Shown one piece after another: positions 20,230 to 27,192 of a stretch of DNA of 29,340 nucleotides (positions are counted from its first letter, which is position 1; each line of letters opens with the position of its first letter). The stretch is from Candidatus Nomurabacteria bacterium (GTDB lineage Bacteria > Patescibacteriota > Minisyncoccia > Phycocordibacterales > UBA1006). The DNA is taken from positions 1-29,340 of the forward strand of contig CALRGS010000002.1 in the NCBI GenBank assembly GCA_943357975.1, given 5' to 3'. The translations under genes were made by a program, and so were the position numbers. The notes below the pieces were generated by a model, which saw only the letters and a list, made by a program, of their open reading frames with translations, was not told the origin of the DNA and did no database searches.

Positions 20230-21669
20230 ATGAACCTCTCTCCCAAGAAAAAACTTATATATCATTTCTCTTTAATGTCTACCTTGCTCAGAAAGGGTAT
20301 TCATTTTTGTTATAGAAAAATAATTGAGCCTAGATCAGCCACTGAAGACACTCGTCGTCATGAGTATATTTTAAACATTATTCTCTCTGGATTTATTGGA
20401 CTCGTAGCACTTTTCAGCACATCTCTCATTATTACCCATATCCGACTAGGGGCAACGGCACAACAAGTTCCAATAGATATATTCCTGGGATTCCTTGGAT
20501 TATTTATTATGCTTCTCGTGCTCTCTCGAAAGGGCTTTTTCACCTTTGCAACATACACCTTCCTATTGCTCTACTTCACCCTTGCAACATGGAACGTGTT
20601 TACATTTGGCGTAGAGCTCCCTATGGTGATGATTTCATACGTTATCATTATTATCATTTCGAGTATTCTTGTAAGCACTCGATTTAGCATTATCACAACA
20701 GGTATTATTACCTGTACTCTCATCGTCCTTGGATACTTTCAAATACACGGGATCACTCATCCTGATACTTCTTGGAGACTGCTCCCTATTTTACTCAGCG
20801 ACCCTATTCAGCTTTCTATTTCTTTGCTCCTTATAACGATACTTACCTGGCTCTCAAACAAGGAGATTGAAAGCTCTCTTACACGGGCACGCAAATCAGA
20901 GTCCGAACTCACCAAGGAGCGAGACCATCTTGAAATTACAGTGGAAGAACGCACTCGAGAAATTAAATCACTCCAAGCAGAAAAGGTTGCCCAACTCTAT
21001 CGCTCTGCAGAATTCGGCCGACTCTCATCGGGACTATTCCATGACCTTATGAACCCTCTCAATGCGCTTATTGGAAATATAGATCTTATGAAATCAAACT
21101 CTGATAATATTTCTGATGTTGATACCTATATAGAAAAATCAGTTACAGCAAGTCGTCGTATGGGGGAATTTCTCGGATCAATTCGAAAGCAAATTAGTCG
21201 TCATGATATTATCGAAAAATTTTCATGTGCCTTAGAAATCGCTGAGGTATGTGAAGTGCTTTCATATCGTGCCCGAGAAGCAGGAGCAGTCTTGGAAATA
21301 AAGCAGCTTGGTGATGTGTACCTCTTGGGAAATCCGCTTCGATTCCATCAAATCGCGATAAACCTTATTTCAAACGCCATTGATTCATACGTCGACACTA
21401 CTAATGAACTTCGCCTCGTTGAAATCTCACTTATCCAAAAAGAAGCGGCTCTCCTGTTTTCGGTAACTGACTACGGATCTGGGATTTCTTCAGACCTCTT
21501 GGAGACTATTTTCGATCCATTTTTTACGACCAAGGATCCTCACCACGGAACAGGTCTCGGACTCTCTACTACTAAAACCATTGTTGAACGAGATTTCAAT
21601 GGAACGATTCAAGTGACCAGCAGTCCAAATATTGGAAGTACTTTTATAGTAACCCTCCCTCTTATTTGA
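20230..21669 (+). CDS. Membrane sensor histidine kinase
   Basis: 479 aa. Six membrane helices lie between residues ~48 and ~215, with only short loops, so the signal is probably sensed in or near the membrane. A coiled coil (~218-250) leads to the H box FGRLSSGLFHDLMNPLNAL with phosphoacceptor His271. The ATPase domain has the N box INLISNAIDSY, G1 DYGSGI, F box FDPFFTTKDPHHGTGLGLS and the final GSTFIVTLPL. There is no HAMP or PAS domain. The start at 20230 is uncertain; Met16 (20275) is an alternative, and neither has a Shine-Dalgarno sequence. It should phosphorylate the response regulator encoded 240 nt upstream, and it lies 26 nt before the terpenoid-enzyme gene. Confidence 0.92.
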   Translation: MNLSPKKKLIYHFSLMSTLLRKGIHFCYRKIIEPRSATEDTRRHEYILNIILSGFIGLVALFSTSLIITHIRLGATAQQVPIDIFLGFLGLFIMLLVLSRKGFFTFATYTFLLLYFTLATWNVFTFGVELPMVMISYVIIIIISSILVSTRFSIITTGIITCTLIVLGYFQIHGITHPDTSWRLLPILLSDPIQLSISLLLITILTWLSNKEIESSLTRARKSESELTKERDHLEITVEERTREIKSLQAEKVAQLYRSAEFGRLSSGLFHDLMNPLNALIGNIDLMKSNSDNISDVDTYIEKSVTASRRMGEFLGSIRKQISRHDIIEKFSCALEIAEVCEVLSYRAREAGAVLEIKQLGDVYLLGNPLRFHQIAINLISNAIDSYVDTTNELRLVEISLIQKEAALLFSVTDYGSGISSDLLETIFDPFFTTKDPHHGTGLGLSTTKTIVERDFNGTIQVTSSPNIGSTFIVTLPLI

Positions 21670-21695
21670 TGCCTTATTATTAAATACCTTCCTCT

Positions 21696-23534
21696 ATGAA
21701 AAATATTTCACCCCTTTTATCGTACCTGAAAACTACGCAGCTTTCGGATGGCTCGTTTGAGCATTCACCTTTTCAGACAAGCCTCATCCTTGTCTGCCTC
21801 GAACAAATTAAAGAGGTGAGTGCCGTTCAGGTCATTACTCGCAAAGCCGCCAGCTACCTCCTCTCTCAAGTAACTACCCAAGGATCATGGAATTACTGGG
21901 ATCGCACCCACCCAAAGTCACAGCTCCTCCCTGACGATTTAGATGACACCTCTATGGCGCTTGCAGCACTTTCGATCCATGAACCTGAACTGATCACTGA
22001 GGACTTTCTCCTTTCGTTTGTAAACCTCCTCATCAGCACTGAAACTCGAGAAGGTGGTCCTTATTTTACCTGGATTGTTCCTCCCAACCTCAGGGAGGTA
22101 TGGAATGACCTTGATTTGGTAGTAAATAGTAATATCCATTATTTATTAAGTCTCCATACGATACACCTCGAACCCTTGGAAAATTATTTGGAAGAACTTA
22201 TTATTCAAAAAAATCTGTCTTCGAAATACTATTCCCCTCTCCACATCAGTTTCTTTTTATCAAAATGGAAAACAAATTCCAAGAAAAAAGACCTCATGAG
22301 ACTCCTTGTACCAACCTATCCAAAAATTACCACGCTCCTTGATCGAGCATTATTTATAATCGCTTATTTAAACCTAGATGGAGATCCTCAGAAAGTTTCA
22401 CATGACATTGCACGGCTCTCAAAAATAAAACCGGGGCACCTCGATGCTGATCCGTTCTATGTTGAAGAAATAGAAGAAGGTGTTCCTGTCTACGCAGGGT
22501 CATCATCACTCACGGCTGCGTACATTATTCAGGCCTTGGTACTTTATGAGCATAAAACCCAAGCGCTTACATCACCTACCCAGAACCAGCACCCTCGCCT
22601 TATTTCCCAAGTATCAAGCCTTGCTCTAAAATATTTTACCAACACCCCTCACCCCCTGCACCAAAACCTTCATGGGCTTCTTGAAAAAATGAGTACCCAG
22701 AAAAAAGCAGCTGAGGTTTTTTTACTACCCCTCCTCTGGTACGAATCACTTCATGCGAATAACCAAAAATCTTTTTCTCGAGACCAGGTCATGGATTTAT
22801 GTGTTGCAAATATTCTAGGCTGGATTGGGTTTGGTATTTATGATTCCGTAATCGACGGCGAACCGAATCAGGAACTCATTCCCCTCGCAAATCTTTGTGT
22901 CCGTGAGGTTTCTGAAATTTTTCATAAGCAAACCCCTCCTGATAATTACCCAGATATCAGAAACATCCTCGACACTATCGATCATGCTCAGGTGTGGGAG
23001 CAGCACTATTGCCGCATAAAAAAAATTAACGGTGTATTAGCGTTACCCCAAATACTTCCTGATTATAAAAACTATACTCAGTTAGCTTATAAATCATTGG
23101 GACATGGCCTGGGTCCTATCATTCTTACTTTACCCAAAAAGAGGCTCGTGCAGCAGTTTTTCACACACTACCTCATTGCGCGACAATTGAATGATGATGC
23201 GCATGACTGGCTTGAAGATTTAGAGCAAGGAGCCTTGAACCCTGTTTCTGTACGAATCATTAAGCGACTCAAGGAACTTAATCCTGCGCAAGACCATATT
23301 AACCTCGTAACGGATCGAGAATTACTCCAATCCCTTTTCTGGTATGAAATTATTGATACAGTTGCTGATGAGATTCTTTTCCATACAAAACAGGCTCGCG
23401 TTGTTATCAAAAAACTTCGTATCTTCAAAGATACCACCATCACTGACCTTACCCTCCTCCCTCTCGAAGAATCTGCGCAGCAGGCACTCGCCGAACGTGA
23501 CAGTGCGGTGAGATTTTTGGAGAAGTATCATTAA
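21696..23534 (+). CDS. Two-part terpene-synthase-like protein: DxDD cyclase-type half plus DDxxD isoprenoid-synthase-like half
   Basis: 612 aa. The N-terminal ~320 residues look like the alpha/alpha-toroid of squalene-hopene/class II terpene cyclases: QLSDGSFEHSPFQTSLI, SQVTTQGSWNYWDR and PDDLDDTSMALAALS, the last containing a DxDD motif (Asp81, Asp83, Asp84), the protonating acid of class II cyclases. From ~350 on, an all-helical region has YDSVIDGE (Asp383-Asp387) and, 117 residues later, NDDAHDWLED (Asp500, Asp501, Asp504), a DDxxD-like pair as in class I prenyl-diphosphate enzymes. A bifunctional or degenerate terpenoid enzyme is the likeliest reading; the substrate is unknown. It is 26 nt behind the kinase gene, probably co-transcribed. 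A weak AT-rich box before the ATG leaves a separate promoter possible. Confidence 0.7.
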   Translation: MKNISPLLSYLKTTQLSDGSFEHSPFQTSLILVCLEQIKEVSAVQVITRKAASYLLSQVTTQGSWNYWDRTHPKSQLLPDDLDDTSMALAALSIHEPELITEDFLLSFVNLLISTETREGGPYFTWIVPPNLREVWNDLDLVVNSNIHYLLSLHTIHLEPLENYLEELIIQKNLSSKYYSPLHISFFLSKWKTNSKKKDLMRLLVPTYPKITTLLDRALFIIAYLNLDGDPQKVSHDIARLSKIKPGHLDADPFYVEEIEEGVPVYAGSSSLTAAYIIQALVLYEHKTQALTSPTQNQHPRLISQVSSLALKYFTNTPHPLHQNLHGLLEKMSTQKKAAEVFLLPLLWYESLHANNQKSFSRDQVMDLCVANILGWIGFGIYDSVIDGEPNQELIPLANLCVREVSEIFHKQTPPDNYPDIRNILDTIDHAQVWEQHYCRIKKINGVLALPQILPDYKNYTQLAYKSLGHGLGPIILTLPKKRLVQQFFTHYLIARQLNDDAHDWLEDLEQGALNPVSVRIIKRLKELNPAQDHINLVTDRELLQSLFWYEIIDTVADEILFHTKQARVVIKKLRIFKDTTITDLTLLPLEESAQQALAERDSAVRFLEKYH

Positions 23535-23586
23535 AATTAACCACTTCTTGACCGAATAATTTATTCCTATATACTACGGTTATCCC

Positions 23587-23638
23587 TCCTGCCGCTTCGG
23601 TGGCAGGACGCGAAACCGCAACTCTATGTTGCGGTTTC
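23587..23638. other. Two tandem perfect hairpins between the terpenoid gene and the NYN gene
   Basis: Hairpin 1 (23587-23608): 9-bp stem with cTTCGg tetraloop (CTGCCGC-TTCG-GTGGCAG at its core). Hairpin 2 (23612-23638): perfect 11-bp stem GAAACCGCAAC with TCTAT loop. Neither is followed by a clear T-run. They may end transcription of the operon, act as a processing barrier, or belong to a dispersed repeat. Confidence 0.6.
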
Positions 23639-23663
23639 TGCATTCTCTAGTATTAAAAATACT

Positions 23664-24281
23664 ATGCAAATTTACATATATATTGACGGATTTAATCTGT
23701 ATTATGGCTCATTAAAAAACACTCCTTATCGATGGCTTGATCTATCACTGCTGGCTAAATTTCTATTTCCTAAACATGAGATTGCTAAAATAAAGTATTT
23801 CACTGCGCCTATCAAGGTACGCAAATACGACTCTGATCCAGACAAATCGAACCGACAACAAATGTATTTGCGAGCCCTTAAAACAATACCTCATCTTGAA
23901 ATTCATGAAGGCTCTTTTTTGAGTAATAAAATAATGATGAGAAGGTCTGATGGTACCGGCTTTGTAAGAGTAATAAAAACTGAGGAAAAAGGAACTGATG
24001 TATCCCTTGCGTCACACTTGTTAAATGATGGACATAATAAAAAATATGAAATGGCAGTAGTTATTTCTAATGATTCCGACTTAGTGGAGCCTATAAAAAT
24101 GGTTACCTTGGAACTTGTGTTACCTATTGTAGTGGTCAGTCCTTTTGAAAAAAATACTATCAAACTTAAGGAGGTGGCAACTGGTGTAAAACAAATACGA
24201 AAAGGTCTCCTACGGGCCGCTCAGTTTCCAGACGAACTAGAAGATGTTATTGGTAAATTCCAAAAGCCTCCGAGCTGGTGA
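23664..24281 (+). CDS. NYN-domain (LabA/PIN-like) putative ribonuclease
   Basis: 205 aa. It begins MQIYIYIDGFNLYYGSL, the NYN hallmark with the first catalytic Asp in DGFN. Further acidic residues appear in KGTDVSLASHLL and VVISNDSDLVEPI, the second and third conserved Asp clusters of the PIN/NYN fold. Members are thought to cleave RNA in a metal-dependent way. The C-terminal ~45 residues are variable. A weak TATTAA box ends 7 nt before the ATG. The gene is followed by tRNA-His on the other strand. Confidence 0.85.
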   Translation: MQIYIYIDGFNLYYGSLKNTPYRWLDLSLLAKFLFPKHEIAKIKYFTAPIKVRKYDSDPDKSNRQQMYLRALKTIPHLEIHEGSFLSNKIMMRRSDGTGFVRVIKTEEKGTDVSLASHLLNDGHNKKYEMAVVISNDSDLVEPIKMVTLELVLPIVVVSPFEKNTIKLKEVATGVKQIRKGLLRAAQFPDELEDVIGKFQKPPSW

Positions 24282-24347
24282 TGATTCATGAAATCTATTC
24301 AAATATGCCACCCTACCTATTACAAATATAATTTTCCCATTTCTTTG

Positions 24348-24419
24348 GGCGACTAGAGAGAATCGAACTCTCGATACCGGTACCACAAACCGGAGTTTTG
24401 CCACTAAACTATAGTCGCC
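24348..24419 (-). tRNA. tRNA-His (GTG anticodon)
   Basis: On the minus strand the acceptor stem GCGACTA pairs with TAGTCGC. The anticodon arm is CCGGT-TTGTGGT-ACCGG with anticodon GTG, and the T arm is GAGAG-TTCGATT-CTCTC. A genome-encoded extra G at position -1 faces C73, the identity pair of bacterial tRNA-His. CCA is not encoded (CAA follows), so CCA must be added by a nucleotidyltransferase. Confidence 0.95.
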
Positions 24420-24468
24420 ATATAAGGCTCGCCTGTTATACCCCAAAAACCCTCTAAAATCAAGCCTC

Positions 24469-24795
24469 TTATTTCAATACGTTGATTTTAGCAGCAAGGA
24501 TGAAATCATTTTCTGAAAGTCCCCCAATAGAATGGGTCCAGAGATCTAGAACAACCTTGTTGTAAGAAATAAGAATGTCAGGATGATGACCCTCTTTCTC
24601 TGCAAGCTTCCCTACACTGTTCACAAACTTAAGGGCTTGTATAAAATCTTTAAAAAGCCACGTTCGTGAAATTTGTTTACCCTTAATAAGTTCCCATTTG
24701 GGAACTTGCTTCATATATACGAGAGCTTCTTTTTTAGTAAAAGACTTTATTGATTTGTCTTCACAAGGAATACATTTTTTCTTGATAAGGTTCAT
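24469..24795 (-). CDS. phhB: 4a-hydroxytetrahydrobiopterin dehydratase (pterin-4a-carbinolamine dehydratase)
   Basis: 108 aa, the usual length. EKEGHHPDILISYNKVVLDLWTHSIGGLSENDF-type family signature is present (landmarks EGHHPD, VVLDLWTHS, GLSENDF), with the two catalytic His in GHHPD and the third in WTH. It dehydrates 4a-hydroxypterin formed by pterin-dependent hydroxylases; many bacteria carry it without such hydroxylases, and no pterin gene is nearby. The N-terminus has a CIPCEDK segment common in these proteins. The start is supported by an extended -10 box 7 nt upstream. It lies behind the S20 terminator, so it is transcribed on its own. Confidence 0.92.
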   Translation of the reverse strand: MNLIKKKCIPCEDKSIKSFTKKEALVYMKQVPKWELIKGKQISRTWLFKDFIQALKFVNSVGKLAEKEGHHPDILISYNKVVLDLWTHSIGGLSENDFILAAKINVLK

Positions 24796-24802
24796 GTGAG
24801 TT

Positions 24803-24811
24803 ATTATAGCA
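24803..24811 (-). promoter_or_regulatory. Extended -10 promoter of the pterin dehydratase gene, leaderless
   Basis: Minus strand: TGC then TATAAT (24803-24808), 7 nt before ATG. It is directly adjacent to the S20 terminator. Confidence 0.7.
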
Positions 24812-24814
24812 TAA

Positions 24815-24841
24815 CAAAACCCGCCAATAAGGAGGGTTTTG
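24815..24841 (-). terminator. Rho-independent terminator after rpsT
   Basis: Minus strand arms CAAAACCCTCC and GGCGGGTTTTG (one mismatch, loop TTATT), ending in TTTTG, 12 nt after the stop codon of rpsT. Confidence 0.75.
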
Positions 24842-24852
24842 CCACTTCCTGA

Positions 24853-25113
24853 TTATTTCTTAGGCTTGAGAGACTTAGCAAGGCGAGACTTCTTTCGATC
24901 TCCTGTATTCTTCTTGATAATTCCTCGTTTTACCGCCTTATCAATTGCCTGATAAGCTTGAGCAAGACTTGCCGCAATAACCTTCTTCTCGGCACCTACA
25001 AGAGCTTTAGCACCTTTTACGGTTTCCTTAACCGCTTTTCGGCGCTTGTCATTCAATACTCGTTTTCGATCTGACACTCGGAGTGCCTTTTTTGCATTTT
25101 GTAGATTTGGCAT
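24853..25113 (-). CDS. rpsT: 30S ribosomal protein S20 (bS20)
   Basis: 86 aa, the normal length. It is Lys/Arg/Ala-rich and wholly helical, beginning MPNLQNAKKALRVSDRKRVLN, with AYQAIDKAVKRGIIKKNTGDRKKSRLAK near the end, the signature region of S20. It binds the 5' domain of 16S rRNA. It is monocistronic, with a TATAAT 7 nt before the ATG and its own terminator. Confidence 0.96.
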   Translation of the reverse strand: MPNLQNAKKALRVSDRKRVLNDKRRKAVKETVKGAKALVGAEKKVIAASLAQAYQAIDKAVKRGIIKKNTGDRKKSRLAKSLKPKK

Positions 25114-25120
25114 ATGTGGA

Positions 25121-25151
25121 ATTATAGTAGCATAATTTAAGAGTTTTGCAA
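25121..25151 (-). promoter_or_regulatory. Promoter of rpsT, leaderless
   Basis: Minus strand: TTGCAA (25146-25151), 19-nt spacer, TATAAT (25121-25126), 7 nt to ATG. Confidence 0.65.
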
Positions 25152-25179
25152 GTACCCTTTCTCTTGGGCTCTTGCCCCA

Positions 25180-26544
25180 CTACCTCTTAGGATCAAAAAT
25201 AGTCTCCTCAATCTCCTCATTATTTACATGGTGAGCAATCTTCCTACCACCCATAATTGAAGGGAGAATTCCTACTCCATTACATCCAAGGTTGTACATT
25301 AATCGAGGATCCAAGGGCTCACGACCCACGAGCCTCAATCCTGATGTCGTATACCCCATCAGCCCATGCCAGAAAAATTTTTCTTCAATACCCTTCGTAT
25401 TAAAATTATCCTCAAGGAAACGTATGCTCTCATTATGGAATTCTTCTGCGACATCAAATTCTCGATAATATATTTCTCTGTTTTCCAGACGCATTTCGGG
25501 CCCACCCACAGTAACTAATTTTTTAAATCCTTCTGGATGTTCGAAGTCGCGTCGCGTCACATAGAAGTAGGGGTCGGACGTGAACGGATCACTGCTCCGT
25601 TTTTTTCCTTGTTCATAATAATAATTAGCCATCGGCTCTAAGTCGCGACTTGAAACAAACCCTGTCATGTACCCTACTGCACCATGGAGCGCGTGATGAA
25701 ACTTTGTATCAAGCGCAAGGCCTTCCTGGGTATGGATATAGAAATTTTCAAAACCGTTCGTGCATAATACGATATTGCTACAAATAGCTTTCGCACCATT
25801 TGTAATCACTATAGGTTTTTCTGTACCCAACTCTATACCATGTACAAAACTTTCTTCAAAAATCTGACATCGGTCCTGATATTTCTCGAGACACCATACT
25901 GCAAGCTTTTCAGTGAAGAGCGCACTATTCATCACTCCCTTTTTTTGAGGAAGTGCTGCATGGTAACCGTTACCAGTAATGTCTAAAAATTCTGTAATAA
26001 CCCTTTGGTCTACTTCTCTACAAATCTTCTTATACTTTTCTGGAATTTTTTCAAACCATTGTGATTCATATGAAACAAGGATTGGGAATGTAATTAATCC
26101 ATGTTCATGTTTAATAAACTCAGTCTCTAGGTCTCCCACTAATTGCTCAAATTCTGCATATCCACCATATCCAATGAACTGCCTCCAGGACACATCGAGG
26201 TTCGTCTGCTCAAAAATTTCATCAAGGAGCTCCCATGCTGACTCAACTGCGCCCAGCCCTCGAACCGCCATTCCCATGCCATATTCACGAACAATATCAA
26301 TCAAGGGTTTTTCAAATTCAGCAACAAGCTGTCCTGCATTATGCCCCGTTGCTCCATGCGCCAAACGCTTCGCCTCGATGAGTATTACTTTTTTATTAGT
26401 ATGAGTAAGCAGAAAAAAGAGTGTCGTTACTCCTGCAATTCCTCCGCCGATAATAACCACATCTGCGTTATGATCGTTTTCTAATATTTTTATTTCACGC
26501 TCATGGTGCAACTGGGTGAGCCATGGAGAGTTGTTTGTTTTCAT
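25180..26544 (-). CDS. FAD-dependent oxidoreductase of the DAO/DadA family
   Basis: 454 aa. DVVIIGGGIAGVTTLFFLL (from about residue 28) is the FAD-binding Rossmann motif, followed by LIEAKRLAHGATGHNAGQL, the ATG/GN.G segment of the D-amino-acid-oxidase superfamily. The C-terminal part has FFWHGLMGYTTSGLRLVGREP and NLGCNGVGILPSIMGGRKIA, the second flavin-contact region. The family oxidises amines, amino acids or glycine betaine-like substrates; the substrate cannot be told. The first ~27 residues, with HEREI, are as in related bacterial oxidases. It is transcribed from its own extended -10 promoter and lies behind msrA. Confidence 0.88.
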   Translation of the reverse strand: MKTNNSPWLTQLHHEREIKILENDHNADVVIIGGGIAGVTTLFFLLTHTNKKVILIEAKRLAHGATGHNAGQLVAEFEKPLIDIVREYGMGMAVRGLGAVESAWELLDEIFEQTNLDVSWRQFIGYGGYAEFEQLVGDLETEFIKHEHGLITFPILVSYESQWFEKIPEKYKKICREVDQRVITEFLDITGNGYHAALPQKKGVMNSALFTEKLAVWCLEKYQDRCQIFEESFVHGIELGTEKPIVITNGAKAICSNIVLCTNGFENFYIHTQEGLALDTKFHHALHGAVGYMTGFVSSRDLEPMANYYYEQGKKRSSDPFTSDPYFYVTRRDFEHPEGFKKLVTVGGPEMRLENREIYYREFDVAEEFHNESIRFLEDNFNTKGIEEKFFWHGLMGYTTSGLRLVGREPLDPRLMYNLGCNGVGILPSIMGGRKIAHHVNNEEIEETIFDPKR

Positions 26545-26551
26545 TGTATTT

Positions 26552-26560
26552 ATTATAGCA
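26552..26560 (-). promoter_or_regulatory. Extended -10 promoter of the FAD oxidoreductase gene, leaderless
   Basis: Minus strand: TGC then TATAAT (26552-26557), 7 nt before ATG at 26544. Confidence 0.7.
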
Positions 26561-26563
26561 AAT

Positions 26564-26586
26564 AAAAAAGGACTTTCTTAGTCCTT
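26564..26586 (-). terminator. Rho-independent terminator after msrA
   Basis: 7-bp stem AAGGACT/AGTCCTT (26568-26586) with a 5-nt loop, then T6 on the minus strand. The hairpin includes the msrA stop codon. Confidence 0.75.
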
Positions 26587-27132
26587 CCATTGAATATGTT
26601 TCTGATCCCTCACGGCACAGGTATTTGCCACAAACTGAATACGTCCTGATGCCTTGGCATAATTCGTATAATGCATAATATTTTTATCAGCATAGTTCTG
26701 GTGATAGTCTTCGGCTTTGTAGAAAGTAGTTTCAGGCAGAACTTGTACGGCAATTTTAAATGGCGCAAACAATGCACTTTCATCAAGCTCGTTAATCAAA
26801 CCAAGTGCATTATCCCGCTCTTCTTTATCCTTATAATAAATTGCAGTTTTATATGATTCTCCACGATCGTGAAACTGCCCAGCTGGATCTGTAGGATCAA
26901 TATGGTCAAGGAAAAACTGGCAGAGTTTTTTAAAACTTACAACAGCTGGATCATAAGTAACCTGCACTGCTTCGCGATGGTCTTTGTGATTATAATAATC
27001 AGGGTTTGGAGTATCTCCACCAGAATATCCAGACGCCGCATCAATCACTCCAGGCACCGCACGCAAATCATGTTCAACACACCAAAAACACCCTCCTGCA
27101 AATACCACGGTTTTCATTTCTTGTGAGTTCAT
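26578..27132 (-). CDS. msrA: Peptide methionine sulfoxide reductase MsrA
   Basis: 184 aa. GGCFWC at residues 13-18 contains the catalytic Cys15; Cys172-region (VANTCAVRDQ) supplies a likely resolving Cys. Other family landmarks are SGYSGG, NPDYYNHKDHREAVQVTYDP, FFLDHIDPTDP, GQFHDRGESYKTAIYY and AEDYHQNY. It reduces methionine-S-sulfoxide in proteins using thioredoxin. The start at 27132 is backed by an extended -10 box 6 nt upstream, though Met6 is also possible. It is divergent from the RelA/SpoT gene 60 nt away. Confidence 0.95.
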   Translation of the reverse strand: MNSQEMKTVVFAGGCFWCVEHDLRAVPGVIDAASGYSGGDTPNPDYYNHKDHREAVQVTYDPAVVSFKKLCQFFLDHIDPTDPAGQFHDRGESYKTAIYYKDKEERDNALGLINELDESALFAPFKIAVQVLPETTFYKAEDYHQNYADKNIMHYTNYAKASGRIQFVANTCAVRDQKHIQWKD

Positions 27133-27138
27133 AGGACA

Positions 27139-27147
27139 AGTATACCA
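27139..27147 (-). promoter_or_regulatory. Extended -10 promoter of msrA, leaderless
   Basis: Minus strand: TGG then TATACT (27139-27144), 6 nt before ATG at 27132. Confidence 0.65.
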
Positions 27148-27158
27148 TTATTTTTTAG

Positions 27159-27186
27159 GTGACATTCTTGCAAAAATAACTATACT
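27159..27186 (+). promoter_or_regulatory. Promoter of the RelA/SpoT gene, leaderless
   Basis: GTGACA (27159-27164), 16-nt spacer, TATACT (27181-27186), 6 nt to ATG at 27193. Divergent from msrA. Confidence 0.65.
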
Positions 27187-27192
27187 AGTTCC

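Noticed and set aside
24237..24446. Minus-strand 69-aa ORF across the tRNA-His region
   Set aside because: It overlaps tRNA-His and the end of the NYN gene and has no protein features.
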